This document shows, piece after piece, positions 37,077 through 45,482 of a DNA stretch of 64,000 bases. Source of the DNA: Bacteroidales bacterium WCE2008. GTDB taxonomy: Bacteria > Bacteroidota > Bacteroidia > Bacteroidales > UBA932. The translations under genes and the position numbers were made by a program. The stretch lies in assembly GCA_900167925.1 (NCBI GenBank), contig FUZM01000004.1:243216-307215 (forward strand), written 5' to 3'. Positions within the stretch are counted from its first letter, which is position 1. The number at the start of each line of letters is the position of its first letter. Under the pieces are notes generated by a model. That model searched no databases and was not told the origin of the DNA. It worked only from the letters and a program-made list of their open reading frames with translations.

Positions 37077-39011
37077 ATGGCAGAACTTAATACGACAAAT
37101 TACACTGACGACAATATCCGCACCCTGGAAGGTGTGGAGCATATCCGCAGACGTCCGGGAATGTATATCGGACGACTCGGTAACGGAGATAACCCCGGAG
37201 ACGGTATTTATGTGCTTCTGAAGGAAATCGTGGACAACTCTATCGACGAGTTCGCGATGGGTTTCGGAAAGCAGATAAAGATCGATATAACAGAAGGCAC
37301 TGTAACAGTCAGGGACTTCGGCCGAGGCATTCCTCTGGGTTCTGTCGTAAAAGCCACGAGCCAGCTTAACACCGGCGGCAAGTTCGACGACGAGGTCTTC
37401 AAGAAATCCGTCGGATTGAACGGTGTCGGCACCAAGGCCGTAAACGCCCTCTCGCAGGACTTCTACGTGGAGTCTTTCCGCGACGGCAAAAGTTCATGGG
37501 CAAGCTACCGCCAGGGTACCCTCGTCGACAGCGGCCTGAAGGAAAAGGTAAGCGAGAAGAACGGAACTCTCATCCGCTTCACCCCTGATTCGGAGATGTT
37601 CGGCCGGTTCGCCTTCAACATGGACTACGTGACCACCATGGTCAAGAACTATTCCTACCTGAAGAAAGGCCTCACGCTCGTACTCAACGGAGAGTCATAC
37701 AAGTCTGACAACGGTCTTCTCGACCTGGTCAACGAGAACCTCTCCGAGCAGCCTCTCTACGCCCCTATCCATCTGGAAGGCGAGGACATAGAGATCGTGC
37801 TGACCCACGGCAACTCCTACGGAGAGAATGTGGCTTCCTTCGTCAACGGCCAGAACACACGTGACGGCGGTACTCATCTCGCAGCATTCCGCGAGGCAAT
37901 CGCAAAGACTCTAAAGGAGTTCTACAAGAAGAACTACGCTCCTGAGGATTGCCGCCAGGGTATCGTAGGAGCGATAAGCATCCAGATCCAGGAGCCTAAC
38001 TTCGAAGGCCAGACAAAGACCAAGCTCGGTTCGACCTATATGTGGGAGAAGGCCAAGAAAGGCGCCGACGGCAAGATCGAGAAGACTCCGGAAGGATCCA
38101 TTATTATCGAGCGCGGCCCTACCATCAGGACCTTCGTCAATGATTTCATCGCGAAGCATCTCGACAACTACCTCCATATGCATACGGACGTCGTTCCGGT
38201 AATCGAGGAGAAGATCAAAGCCTCCCAGGCGGAGCGCGAAGAGATCTCCGGTATCCAGAAGAAGACCCGCGAGCGTACCAAGAGGGCGAATGTATATAAC
38301 CGAAAGCTCCGCGACTGCCGTTACCACTTCAACGACAAGCTCGCCAAGGACAAGGAGAAATACCGCGAGATGTCCAGCATCTTCATAACCGAGGGTGATT
38401 CCGCATCCGGAACCATCACCAAGGCCCGTGACGCAGGTTTCCAGGCTGTATTCAGCCTCCGAGGCAAGCCTATCAACTGCTATAAGGAAAGCCGCAGGAA
38501 AGTCGCCGAGAACGAGGAGCTCAACCTTCTCATCTCCGCCCTCGGAGTGGAGGACGACCTCGAGAATCTCCGCTACAACAACATCATCGTCGCAACCGAT
38601 GCCGATGATGACGGAATGCATATCAGGATGCTCGTGCTGACCTTCTTCATGAAGTATTACCCTGACCTTATCCGAAGGGAGCATGTACATATTCTCCAGA
38701 CTCCGCTTTTCAGAGTCCGCAACAAGAAGGAGACCCGTTACTGCTACAACCCTGACGAGAAGCAGGAAGCTATCGACGCTCTCAAGACAGGAGTCGAGAT
38801 CACACGATTCAAAGGTCTCGGAGAAATCTCCTCCGACGAGTTCGGAGACTTCATCGGCGAGGGCATGAGACTCGACCTTGTAAAACTCTCGGACGAAGAG
38901 TCCATTTCGGACATCATGGAGTTCTACATGGGCGCCAACACTATTGAAAGACAACGATTCATCACCCGGAACCTCAAGTCCGAAGAGGAACTGGAGGATA
39001 TAAACATTTAA
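37077..39011 (+). CDS. parE: DNA topoisomerase IV subunit B (GyrB/ParE family)
   Basis: 644 residues. The GHKL ATPase domain has EGVEHIRRRPGMYIG, EIVDNSIDEFAMG, FGRGIPLG and GLNGVGTKAVNALS; the TOPRIM domain has FITEGDSASGTI and DADDDGMHIRMLVLTFF. Decatenates daughter chromosomes together with ParC. The missing GyrB-type insert and the motif variants favour ParE over GyrB. parC is not adjacent in this window: the next genes are an acyltransferase and an acyl-CoA synthetase. TAAATTTG at 37041-37048 is the -7 box. Confidence 0.92.
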   Translation: MAELNTTNYTDDNIRTLEGVEHIRRRPGMYIGRLGNGDNPGDGIYVLLKEIVDNSIDEFAMGFGKQIKIDITEGTVTVRDFGRGIPLGSVVKATSQLNTGGKFDDEVFKKSVGLNGVGTKAVNALSQDFYVESFRDGKSSWASYRQGTLVDSGLKEKVSEKNGTLIRFTPDSEMFGRFAFNMDYVTTMVKNYSYLKKGLTLVLNGESYKSDNGLLDLVNENLSEQPLYAPIHLEGEDIEIVLTHGNSYGENVASFVNGQNTRDGGTHLAAFREAIAKTLKEFYKKNYAPEDCRQGIVGAISIQIQEPNFEGQTKTKLGSTYMWEKAKKGADGKIEKTPEGSIIIERGPTIRTFVNDFIAKHLDNYLHMHTDVVPVIEEKIKASQAEREEISGIQKKTRERTKRANVYNRKLRDCRYHFNDKLAKDKEKYREMSSIFITEGDSASGTITKARDAGFQAVFSLRGKPINCYKESRRKVAENEELNLLISALGVEDDLENLRYNNIIVATDADDDGMHIRMLVLTFFMKYYPDLIRREHVHILQTPLFRVRNKKETRYCYNPDEKQEAIDALKTGVEITRFKGLGEISSDEFGDFIGEGMRLDLVKLSDEESISDIMEFYMGANTIERQRFITRNLKSEEELEDINI

Positions 39012-39016
39012 ACCTT

Positions 39017-39568
39017 ATGTGGGGAAAATTCTGCGGTTTCTTGCTCAAGACTATGGGCTGGACCTCCGATACGGGGCCGGCTCCTGAGAAGAAGTGCATT
39101 CTTCTGGGCGTACCGCATACTTCTATATGGGACTTCATCATCTCGTACCTGTTCTATAGACAGTACGGGATCCAGGCCAAATGCATGATCAAGAAGGAAC
39201 TCTTCTTCTGGCCCCTCGGTCCCGTCATCAAAGCGATGGGCGGAGTGCCTACCGACAGGAAAAATGCGACAACACTTGTCAAGAGTATAATAACGGCGAT
39301 GGAGGAAGATGAAATGTTCCACCTGGCCATAGCTCCTGAAGGCACCAGAAAGCCGGTAAAGAGATGGAAGACCGGCTACCATCTGATTTCGAGGGCAGTG
39401 GATTGCCCGGTATACCTGTGCTATTTCAACTGGGGGACGAAGCATATAGGCCTCGGTCCGAAAGTTGATCTCACCGATGACGCGAAAGCGGACACGGAAA
39501 AAATCCAGGCGCTGTATGAGGAGATGCACCTGGTCGGGAAGCACCCGAAAAATTATATAACTCATTGA
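39017..39568 (+). CDS. Lysophospholipid-type 1-acyl-glycerol-3-phosphate acyltransferase
   Basis: 183 residues, PlsC superfamily. The catalytic HTSIWD (His-x4-Asp) comes at about residue 34, and APEGTRKPVKRWKTG is the second conserved block. It is short and lacks obvious multiple membrane segments, so it is a compact PlsC-like member acting at the membrane surface. It precedes an acyl-CoA synthetase, giving a fatty-acid activation and transfer pair. The acceptor (lysophosphatidate or another lipid) is uncertain. Confidence 0.88.
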   Translation: MWGKFCGFLLKTMGWTSDTGPAPEKKCILLGVPHTSIWDFIISYLFYRQYGIQAKCMIKKELFFWPLGPVIKAMGGVPTDRKNATTLVKSIITAMEEDEMFHLAIAPEGTRKPVKRWKTGYHLISRAVDCPVYLCYFNWGTKHIGLGPKVDLTDDAKADTEKIQALYEEMHLVGKHPKNYITH

Positions 39569-39576
39569 CAAACTTT

Positions 39577-41265
39577 ATGCGGAATTCTTTCAACAGGCTA
39601 TGGTCCAAGAAAGAGAATATCGTCACGACGCTGGGAAAGCTGTTTGACTATTCGACCATAACCTTTGCTAAAAGACAGCTGTCGTGCTTCGATGACGGCA
39701 GCGACGGATATACCTACGCCTCCTTCAGGCATAAATGTCTGGATATATCCCACAGGATGTCCAGATTCGGCATCAAAGCAGGCGACAAGGTAGCCATCCT
39801 TTCCCAGAACATGCCTAACTGGGCACTTGCATTCTTTTCGGCGACAGCATTCGGCCGCGTAGCGGTCCCGATTCTGCCGGACTCTTCTGAAAGCGAAGTC
39901 ACCAACATACTTACCCACTCCGACACGAAAGTCATCTTCATCTCCCAGAGAATGATGTCCAAACTTTCGAAAGAGTGCTACGACAAGCTTACTCTCATAA
40001 TCGACATCGAGACTCTCGAGACCATAAAGAAAGACGACCGCGCCTTCACCTGTGAAGGATGGACCGTCAATCCCCAGCCCGACAGCCTCGCAGCCATCAT
40101 CTATACTTCCGGGACCTCCGGAAAGGCCAAAGGCGTAATGCTCAGCCACCGCAATCTCGTGCAGAACATAATCGAGGCTTCATACGCCCAGCCTGCCGGC
40201 CGAAAGGACCGCTGGCTGTCGATCCTGCCGATGTCACACACCTACGAGATGGCCCTCAGCATGCTCTACCCTATCTACTGCGGAGCCTGCGTCTATTACA
40301 TCCAGAAGCCGCCTACCCCAAGGATCCTGATGGCCGCGATGAAGAACGTCCGCCCTACGATCATGTGCGCAGTTCCTCTGATCATAGAGAAGATCTACAA
40401 GACGAGCATCATGCCTACGATCGAGAAGAGCCGGATTCTCTCCTGGATGAAGGATCATACGCCATGCCTTCTCTACCGTCTCGTCGGCAAGAGACTCTAT
40501 TCGACCTTCGGCGGGAAACTGAAGTTCTTCGGTATCGGCGGCTCGAAGCTGGATCCGGTCGTAGAGGACTTCCTCAAACGGGCTCATTTCCCTTATGCCA
40601 TCGGATATGGTCTTACCGAGACAGCCCCTCTGATCACCAACGCCTGCGTCGGCAAGACGGTAGTCGGCTCGATTGGAGTCCCGGCGCACAATGTCGAGGT
40701 CAAGCTCATGAACGTAAATCCCGAGACTGGAGAGGGCGAGATATACGCCCGAGGCGACAATGTCATGCTCGGTTACTACAAGGACCCGGAGAGGACCAGG
40801 TCCGTCATCACCGACGACGGCTGGTTCCGGACCCATGATCTCGCTTGCATGGACAAGAAGGGCAGATACTATATCAAAGGCCGCCTGAGCAATATGATCG
40901 TCGGCGCATCCGGAGAGAATATCTATCCTGAGGAGATCGAGCAGGTCATCAATTCAGTCGAGGGCGTCAACGAGTCGCTCGTCATGGAACGCGACGGCAA
41001 GCTGATCGCGCTGATCAAGTTCGATGATTCCATAATCAACTGGGACCAGGCTTCAGAAGACGAGTTCTTCAAGACTCTCGAGGCCCGCAAGCAGGCCGTG
41101 CTTGACTTTGTAAACAAGCATGTGAGCAAGCAGAGCAAGGTCAACAATATCGAGGCTGTCAAGGAGCCGTTCGAGAAGACGGCTACCCAGAAGATACGCC
41201 GGTACAAGTACCAGGGCGCCAAGGGTGACGACAGGGAACTCGAGGATAAGAACAAGAAACAATAA
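39577..41265 (+). CDS. Long-chain fatty-acid--CoA ligase (AMP-binding)
   Basis: Activates fatty acids with ATP and CoA. AMP-binding motif AIIYTSGTSGKAKGVMLSH, then YGLTETAPLIT, and the C-terminal GRLSNMIVGASGENIYPEEIE with KKGRYYIKGR. The ATG at 39577 gives 562 residues; a TTG at 39565 overlapping the preceding TGA is possible but I prefer the ATG. It is paired with the PlsC-like gene, so imported or recycled fatty acids may feed phospholipid synthesis. The C-terminus is Lys/Asp-rich. A bidirectional terminator follows. Confidence 0.92.
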   Translation: MRNSFNRLWSKKENIVTTLGKLFDYSTITFAKRQLSCFDDGSDGYTYASFRHKCLDISHRMSRFGIKAGDKVAILSQNMPNWALAFFSATAFGRVAVPILPDSSESEVTNILTHSDTKVIFISQRMMSKLSKECYDKLTLIIDIETLETIKKDDRAFTCEGWTVNPQPDSLAAIIYTSGTSGKAKGVMLSHRNLVQNIIEASYAQPAGRKDRWLSILPMSHTYEMALSMLYPIYCGACVYYIQKPPTPRILMAAMKNVRPTIMCAVPLIIEKIYKTSIMPTIEKSRILSWMKDHTPCLLYRLVGKRLYSTFGGKLKFFGIGGSKLDPVVEDFLKRAHFPYAIGYGLTETAPLITNACVGKTVVGSIGVPAHNVEVKLMNVNPETGEGEIYARGDNVMLGYYKDPERTRSVITDDGWFRTHDLACMDKKGRYYIKGRLSNMIVGASGENIYPEEIEQVINSVEGVNESLVMERDGKLIALIKFDDSIINWDQASEDEFFKTLEARKQAVLDFVNKHVSKQSKVNNIEAVKEPFEKTATQKIRRYKYQGAKGDDRELEDKNKKQ

Positions 41266-41266
41266 T

Positions 41267-41298
41267 AAAATGTCCGGCTCAACAGAGCCGGACATTTT
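41267..41298. terminator. Bidirectional terminator
   Basis: Perfect 14-bp stem 41267-41280/41285-41298, AACA loop, A-run left and T-run right, between the converging ligase and ferredoxin genes. Confidence 0.93.
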
Positions 41299-41317
41299 CA
41301 TTTTCAGAGAGCAGATA

Positions 41318-41491
41318 TTATTCTGCAGGAGAGATCGCGCCCATCGGGCATACGCTTGCGCAAGTACCGCAGTCAAGGCAGAGATTAGGGTCGATTGAAT
41401 AAACGTCACCTTCCTTGATAGCGCCGGCAGGGCACTCGCCCTGACATGTACCGCATGCTACGCAGTCGGTCTCAGAAATTTTGTAAGCCAT
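41318..41491 (-). CDS. 2[4Fe-4S] ferredoxin, 57 residues
   Basis: Read on the minus strand from ATG at 41491 to TAA at 41318. Two clusters motifs are complete: CVACGTCQGECP (residues 10-21) and CLDCGTCASVCP (38-49), eight Cys in a clostridial-type ferredoxin, with the classic acidic composition. It carries low-potential electrons between PFOR, hydrogenase and other enzymes in the cytoplasm. The gene has an exact consensus promoter. It is too short for many gene callers to list. Confidence 0.95.
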   Translation of the reverse strand: MAYKISETDCVACGTCQGECPAGAIKEGDVYSIDPNLCLDCGTCASVCPMGAISPAE

Positions 41492-41525
41492 AATATAATC
41501 CTTTAATTGTTGTCTAATTGTAATA

Positions 41526-41556
41526 CAAATTTATTGCTTTAATTTGAATTATCAAA
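41526..41556 (-). promoter_or_regulatory. Consensus promoter of the ferredoxin gene
   Basis: Minus strand: TTTG (41553-41556), 19-base spacer, TAAATTTG (41526-41533). Exact match to the Bacteroidota form; leader about 28 bases. Confidence 0.78.
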
Positions 41557-41609
41557 TTTTGGGCCTTTCTTTTATGACAAGGACCGATATTTGCAGAAGA
41601 CACCATATT

Positions 41610-42704
41610 ATGAAAAAATTATTGCCTCTGATACTGATGCTTGCCGTTTCTGCAGCATCTTTTGCCCAAGTCAAGACTGACGGGGGAAAGACCGTCGTCG
41701 AGAATAAAGTCGAGTTCGACAAGATCGTCCACGATTTCGGCGATATCATGATCTCGGACGGTCCGCAGTCGTGCTCGTTTTCGGTGAAGAATGTCTCGTC
41801 GCAGCCGATAGCCATCAACAATGTGATTTCGTCATGCGGCTGTACTGACGTGAAGTGGACCCGCGAGCCAATCCGCCAGGGAAAGGCCGGTTCTATCACG
41901 GCGACTTACGACAATACGCAGGGCCCGTATCCTTTCGACAAGACTCTGACAGTATATATAGCCGGGCTGAAGAAGCCGGTGATTCTCCGTCTGCGGGGCT
42001 CCGTCCATGACAAGAAGCAAAGTCTTTCGGAGCTTTTCCCGGAGCATCTGGGCGCGCTCGGACTGAAGAGCCGCGCCATAAAGCTCGGCAATCTCGACCA
42101 GGAGAGCCAGAGAGGCGATGCCGTCAATGTGGCCAATCTCGGAGGAACTCCGATGAAGGTTAGCTTCACTAACGTGAGCCCGGGACTCGATATAAGCGTT
42201 TCTCCGAACCCTGTTCCTGCCGGGAGTACTGCCAGGATGACATATGTCGTCACCGCAGACCGTTCCCGTTGGGGAAACAATGTCTATTATGCGACTCCGG
42301 TGGTCAACGGGACGGCCAGGGCCAAGATAGAGATAACCGCTTTCACAAAGGAGAATTTCACTTCGCTTTCGGAGGCGGAGAAAGCAAAGGGCGCCCAGCC
42401 TATGTTCGAGTCGAGCACCTTCAACTTCGGTAAGGTCAAGGCCGGAACTAAGGTCGATGCTTCTTTCGTGATGACCAATAAAGGCAAGAGCACTTTCAAG
42501 GCCTATAAGATCGATTCGGATACTCCTGCCGCCAAGGTTGACGGGACTTTCCCTACTGTCGCTCCGGGCGGCAAGGCTACTCTCAAAGTGGCTCTTGACA
42601 CTTCTTCCCTGCCGAAGGGCGAGACTCTTATCATTCTGACTCTCACCACGAATTCGCCGCTGAGGCCGATTGTGAATCTTTTCCTTTCGGGAGTGATCGA
42701 ATAG
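41610..42704 (+). CDS. DUF1573-domain secreted protein
   Basis: 364 residues from the ATG at 41610, which gives a clean signal peptide (MKKLLPLILMLAVSAASFAQ); an earlier in-frame ATG at 41544 would make a non-signal leader and run through the ferredoxin promoter. Two Ig-like DUF1573 repeats are visible: FDKIVHDFGDIM...SSCGCTDVKWTREPIRQGKAGSI (about 30-100) and ESSTFNFGKVKAG... (about 270-350). The first has the conserved CGC motif. The role of the family is unknown; members are common in Bacteroidota envelopes. Alone between ferredoxin and the ribosomal operon. Confidence 0.9.
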   Translation: MKKLLPLILMLAVSAASFAQVKTDGGKTVVENKVEFDKIVHDFGDIMISDGPQSCSFSVKNVSSQPIAINNVISSCGCTDVKWTREPIRQGKAGSITATYDNTQGPYPFDKTLTVYIAGLKKPVILRLRGSVHDKKQSLSELFPEHLGALGLKSRAIKLGNLDQESQRGDAVNVANLGGTPMKVSFTNVSPGLDISVSPNPVPAGSTARMTYVVTADRSRWGNNVYYATPVVNGTARAKIEITAFTKENFTSLSEAEKAKGAQPMFESSTFNFGKVKAGTKVDASFVMTNKGKSTFKAYKIDSDTPAAKVDGTFPTVAPGGKATLKVALDTSSLPKGETLIILTLTTNSPLRPIVNLFLSGVIE

Positions 42705-42723
42705 GCTTTTCGGAGTCCGGAAA

Positions 42724-42755
42724 TTTGTCCGGCTGAAAAATAATTACTATATTTG
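42724..42755 (+). promoter_or_regulatory. Promoter of rpsF-rpsR-rplI
   Basis: TTTG (42724-42727), 20-base spacer, TATATTTG (42748-42755): an exact match. Transcription should begin near 42760, at the base of the leader hairpin. Confidence 0.78.
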
Positions 42756-42756
42756 C

Positions 42757-42792
42757 AGTCCTTTTAGTGCCTTACAGGCCGCTAGAAGGACT
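42757..42792 (+). promoter_or_regulatory. S6:S18-binding leader hairpin
   Basis: 11-bp stem 42757-42767/42782-42792 (one G-T pair), closed at the top by CCT/AGG (70-72/76-78 of 427xx) with a 3-base loop. The 3' side of the internal loop is CCG (42779-42781), the 5' side TG. A hairpin with a CCG bulge ahead of rpsF is the known S6:S18 regulatory motif that mimics the 16S rRNA site and lets the S6:S18 complex repress its own operon. About 34 bases separate it from the rpsF ATG. Confidence 0.8.
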
Positions 42793-42825
42793 TAAGTATT
42801 TATATTACAATTAATTAACAACAAA

Positions 42826-43176
42826 ATGATCAAACAGTACGAAACCGTTTTCATTGCAACTCCCGTTTTGTCTGAGGCCCAGATGAAGGAAGCGGTTGCC
42901 AAGTACGTAGACTTCATCAACAAGAATGGCGGTGAAGTTGTGTACGAAGAGGACTGGGGTCTTAAGCAGCTTGCTTACCCGATCCAGCACAAGACATCAG
43001 GATTCTATCACCTGATCGAGTTCAAATCAACCCCTGAGTTCGTAGCATCCCTCGAAACCCAGTATCACCGTGACGAGCGTATCATCCGCTTCCTCACCGT
43101 AGCTCTCGACAAGCACGCTGTTGCTTACGCAGAGAAGAGAAGGGCTAACAGGCAGGCTAAGGCTGAGCAGAAATAA
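42826..43176 (+). CDS. rpsF: 30S ribosomal protein S6
   Basis: 116 residues, standard S6 fold: YETVFIATPVLSEAQMKEAV, DWGLKQLAYPIQHKTSGFYHLIEF, RFLTVALD. Binds 16S rRNA with S18. First gene of the operon, 16 bases before rpsR; its leader carries the S6:S18 feedback hairpin. Confidence 0.98.
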   Translation: MIKQYETVFIATPVLSEAQMKEAVAKYVDFINKNGGEVVYEEDWGLKQLAYPIQHKTSGFYHLIEFKSTPEFVASLETQYHRDERIIRFLTVALDKHAVAYAEKRRANRQAKAEQK

Positions 43177-43192
43177 TTAAGGAGGAATTATT

Positions 43193-43468
43193 ATGGCACA
43201 GAATACACAGAACAGCGAAATCCGCTATCTTAACCCTCCTACAGTAGAGGTTAGAAAGAAGAAATACTGCCGTTTCAAGAAGGCAGGTATCAAATATGTT
43301 GATTACAAGGATCCTGAGTTCCTCAAGAAGTTCCTTAACGAGCAGGGTAAGATTCTCCCTCGCCGTATCACCGGTACTTCTCTGAAGTTCCAGCGCAAGG
43401 TTGCCCAGGCTGTCAAGAGAGCCCGCTCCCTCGCCCTTCTTCCGTACGTAACAGACCTTCTTAAATAA
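43193..43468 (+). CDS. rpsR: 30S ribosomal protein S18
   Basis: 91 residues with [50 protein letters not shown]-type ending, all typical of S18. A Cys is kept in KKYCRF. An AGGAGG site lies ahead of it, stronger than at most genes here. Confidence 0.98.
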   Translation: MAQNTQNSEIRYLNPPTVEVRKKKYCRFKKAGIKYVDYKDPEFLKKFLNEQGKILPRRITGTSLKFQRKVAQAVKRARSLALLPYVTDLLK

Positions 43469-43483
43469 TAGGAGATTAGCAAT

Positions 43484-43927
43484 ATGGATATCATTCTGAA
43501 GAAAGATGTGGCCAATCTCGGTCACGCAGACGACGTAGTAAAGGTTAAGACCGGCTACGCTATGAACTATCTTATCCCTCAGGGATTCGCTATTGCAGCT
43601 ACTCCTTCAGCTCTCAAGCAGCACGAAGAGACTCTTCGTCAGCGCGCTCACAAAGAGGCTAAGAAGGTTGCAGAGGCAGAGGCAGCAGCAGCCAAGATCA
43701 ACGAGCTTACCGTTAAAGTCAGCGCTAAGGTCAGCGAGAACGGCAAGATCTACGGCTCAGTTACCACAGCTCAGCTCGCAGAGGCTCTCGTAGCCGCTGG
43801 CGTTGAGGTTGACAAGAAAGACATCACCATCCTCTCAGAGGTTAAGGAGCTTGGCAACTACGAGGCTGAGGTTAAGTGCTACAAGGCTATCAAGGGCACC
43901 TTCAAATTTGAAGTCGTAGCTGAGTAA
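43484..43927 (+). CDS. rplI: 50S ribosomal protein L9
   Basis: 147 residues. The N-terminal L9 domain reads MDIILKKDVANLGHADDVVKVKTGYAMNYLIPQG, then an Ala/Glu/Lys-rich connecting helix (about 45-80) and the C-terminal domain (FGSVTTAQ-like YGSVTTAQLAEAL). Last gene of the operon, 15 bases after rpsR. Confidence 0.98.
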   Translation: MDIILKKDVANLGHADDVVKVKTGYAMNYLIPQGFAIAATPSALKQHEETLRQRAHKEAKKVAEAEAAAAKINELTVKVSAKVSENGKIYGSVTTAQLAEALVAAGVEVDKKDITILSEVKELGNYEAEVKCYKAIKGTFKFEVVAE

Positions 43928-43944
43928 TCAGACTCACACATAAT

Positions 43945-43977
43945 AAAAATGGCGACCATCCGGCCGCCATTTTTTAT
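43945..43977. terminator. Terminator after rplI
   Basis: 10-bp stem 43945-43954/43965-43974, loop of 10, A-run and T-run; likely also serves the converging pepD gene. Confidence 0.88.
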
Positions 43978-43989
43978 TTGTACTTACTC

Positions 43990-45444
43990 CTATTTCTTAG
44001 GGACGTTGGCGAGTACAGCCTTGAGGTATTCCCATGTACGTCCGACGGATGCGATGTTGACGCGCTCGTCAGGAGAGTGAGGATACTTGATGGTAGGTCC
44101 GATGGAAACCATCTCCCAGTTAGGGTACTTGGCGCCCATGATAGCGCACTCGAGACCGCCGTGGGTAGCCATGATCTTCATGTCTTCGCCATAGACCTTC
44201 TTGTACTGGGCCATCATGACCTCGTTCATAGGGGTGTCAAGCTTAGGAGCCCAGCCGGAGTAGCCTCCTGCGAAGGAAACCTTGGCACCGGCAAGCTCGA
44301 ACACGCAGCGCACGCGCTCGGCAAGATCTGCCTTGGCTGAATCTACCGCACTACGCATGAGTGATTTCACGGTAAGGTGAGAATTCTCGGTACGTACGAT
44401 TGCCATATTGATGGAAGTCTCGGTAAGTCCTTCCATTGTACGGCTCATGCGGATAACGCTTGAAGGACATGAGTAGAGAGCCTTGAGAGCACGAAGGATG
44501 ACGCTGTCCTGGATATAGCGGGCAACACCGGCCTTCTTCTCGAAGAACATCACGGCATCAGGATCGCTGTCCTTGAACTCGAACTTCACGTCGGCAAAGA
44601 TTTCATCCACCACCTTCTTGACTTTACGTACGTCATCGGAAGGGATGAGCACTTCTGCGCTTGCCTCGAACGGGATGGCATTGCGGAGGGAACCGCCATT
44701 GAAAGAAGCCACCTTTACACCATACTTTTCTACGAGAGGGAGAAGTATACGGGTAACGACCTTGTTGGCATTGGCCCTGTAAAGGGAAATGTCCATTCCG
44801 GAGTGGCCGCCCTGAAGTCCTTTGACAGTAAGCACATAGCCTACATAGCCTTCAGGTGCCTTATATGTCCTGTACTTGAAATCAGCGGTAGCATCAAGGC
44901 CGCCGGCGCAACCTACGCAGAGTTCGCCCTCCTGCTCGGAGTCGAGATTGATAAGGATGTCACCTTTGAGTACGCCCGGCTTGAGACAATCAGCGCCTGT
45001 CATACCGGTTTCCTCATCGTAAGTCACGAGCACCTCGAGAGGGCCATGCTTTACTGAAGGATCGGTAAGAGCTGCAAGGCCCATGGCGACGCCGATTCCG
45101 TTGTCTGCGCCCAGGGTGGTCCTGTCGGCTGTCACCCATTCGCCGTCAACATAAGCGTTGATCGGATCCTTGAGGAAGTCATGCTTGCTGTCGCCGGTCT
45201 TCTGCGGTACCATGTCCATGTGGCCCTGGAGGATCACACCTCTGCGGTCTTCCATTCCCGGAGTTGCGGCTTTCCTGAATATGATGTTTCCTGTGTCGTC
45301 ACGCTGTACATCTACACCATGGTCTTTTCCCCATTTGAGAAGATATTCCTGCACTTTGCCTTCGTGCTTTGAAGGTCTTGGCTGCTGGGTAAGTCCGTAG
45401 AAGTTACTCCAGACGACTTTTGGTTCAAGATCTTTAATTGACAT
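43990..45444 (-). CDS. pepD: Aminoacyl-histidine dipeptidase (Xaa-His, PepD)
   Basis: M20 family di-zinc peptidase of 484 residues that splits dipeptides such as carnosine in the cytoplasm. ILQGHMDMVPQ (zinc His, Asp), LGADNGIGVAM, YDEETGMTGA (catalytic Glu pair) and GLQGGHSGMDI are seen, with HGGLECAI near the C-terminus supplying a zinc His. A -7 box of the form TAATTTTG (minus strand) lies at 45478-45485. Monocistronic. Confidence 0.96.
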   Translation of the reverse strand: MSIKDLEPKVVWSNFYGLTQQPRPSKHEGKVQEYLLKWGKDHGVDVQRDDTGNIIFRKAATPGMEDRRGVILQGHMDMVPQKTGDSKHDFLKDPINAYVDGEWVTADRTTLGADNGIGVAMGLAALTDPSVKHGPLEVLVTYDEETGMTGADCLKPGVLKGDILINLDSEQEGELCVGCAGGLDATADFKYRTYKAPEGYVGYVLTVKGLQGGHSGMDISLYRANANKVVTRILLPLVEKYGVKVASFNGGSLRNAIPFEASAEVLIPSDDVRKVKKVVDEIFADVKFEFKDSDPDAVMFFEKKAGVARYIQDSVILRALKALYSCPSSVIRMSRTMEGLTETSINMAIVRTENSHLTVKSLMRSAVDSAKADLAERVRCVFELAGAKVSFAGGYSGWAPKLDTPMNEVMMAQYKKVYGEDMKIMATHGGLECAIMGAKYPNWEMVSIGPTIKYPHSPDERVNIASVGRTWEYLKAVLANVPKK

Positions 45445-45482
45445 AATTCTGTGGTATTAAATAGATTATATAAGTTTCAAAA

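Noticed and set aside
37911-38954. 347-residue minus-strand frame opposite parE
   Set aside because: The plus strand carries complete GHKL and TOPRIM motifs; the antisense frame has none.
39565-39576. TTG start for the acyl-CoA ligase
   Set aside because: An ATG four codons downstream is a better start and no ribosome site favours the TTG.
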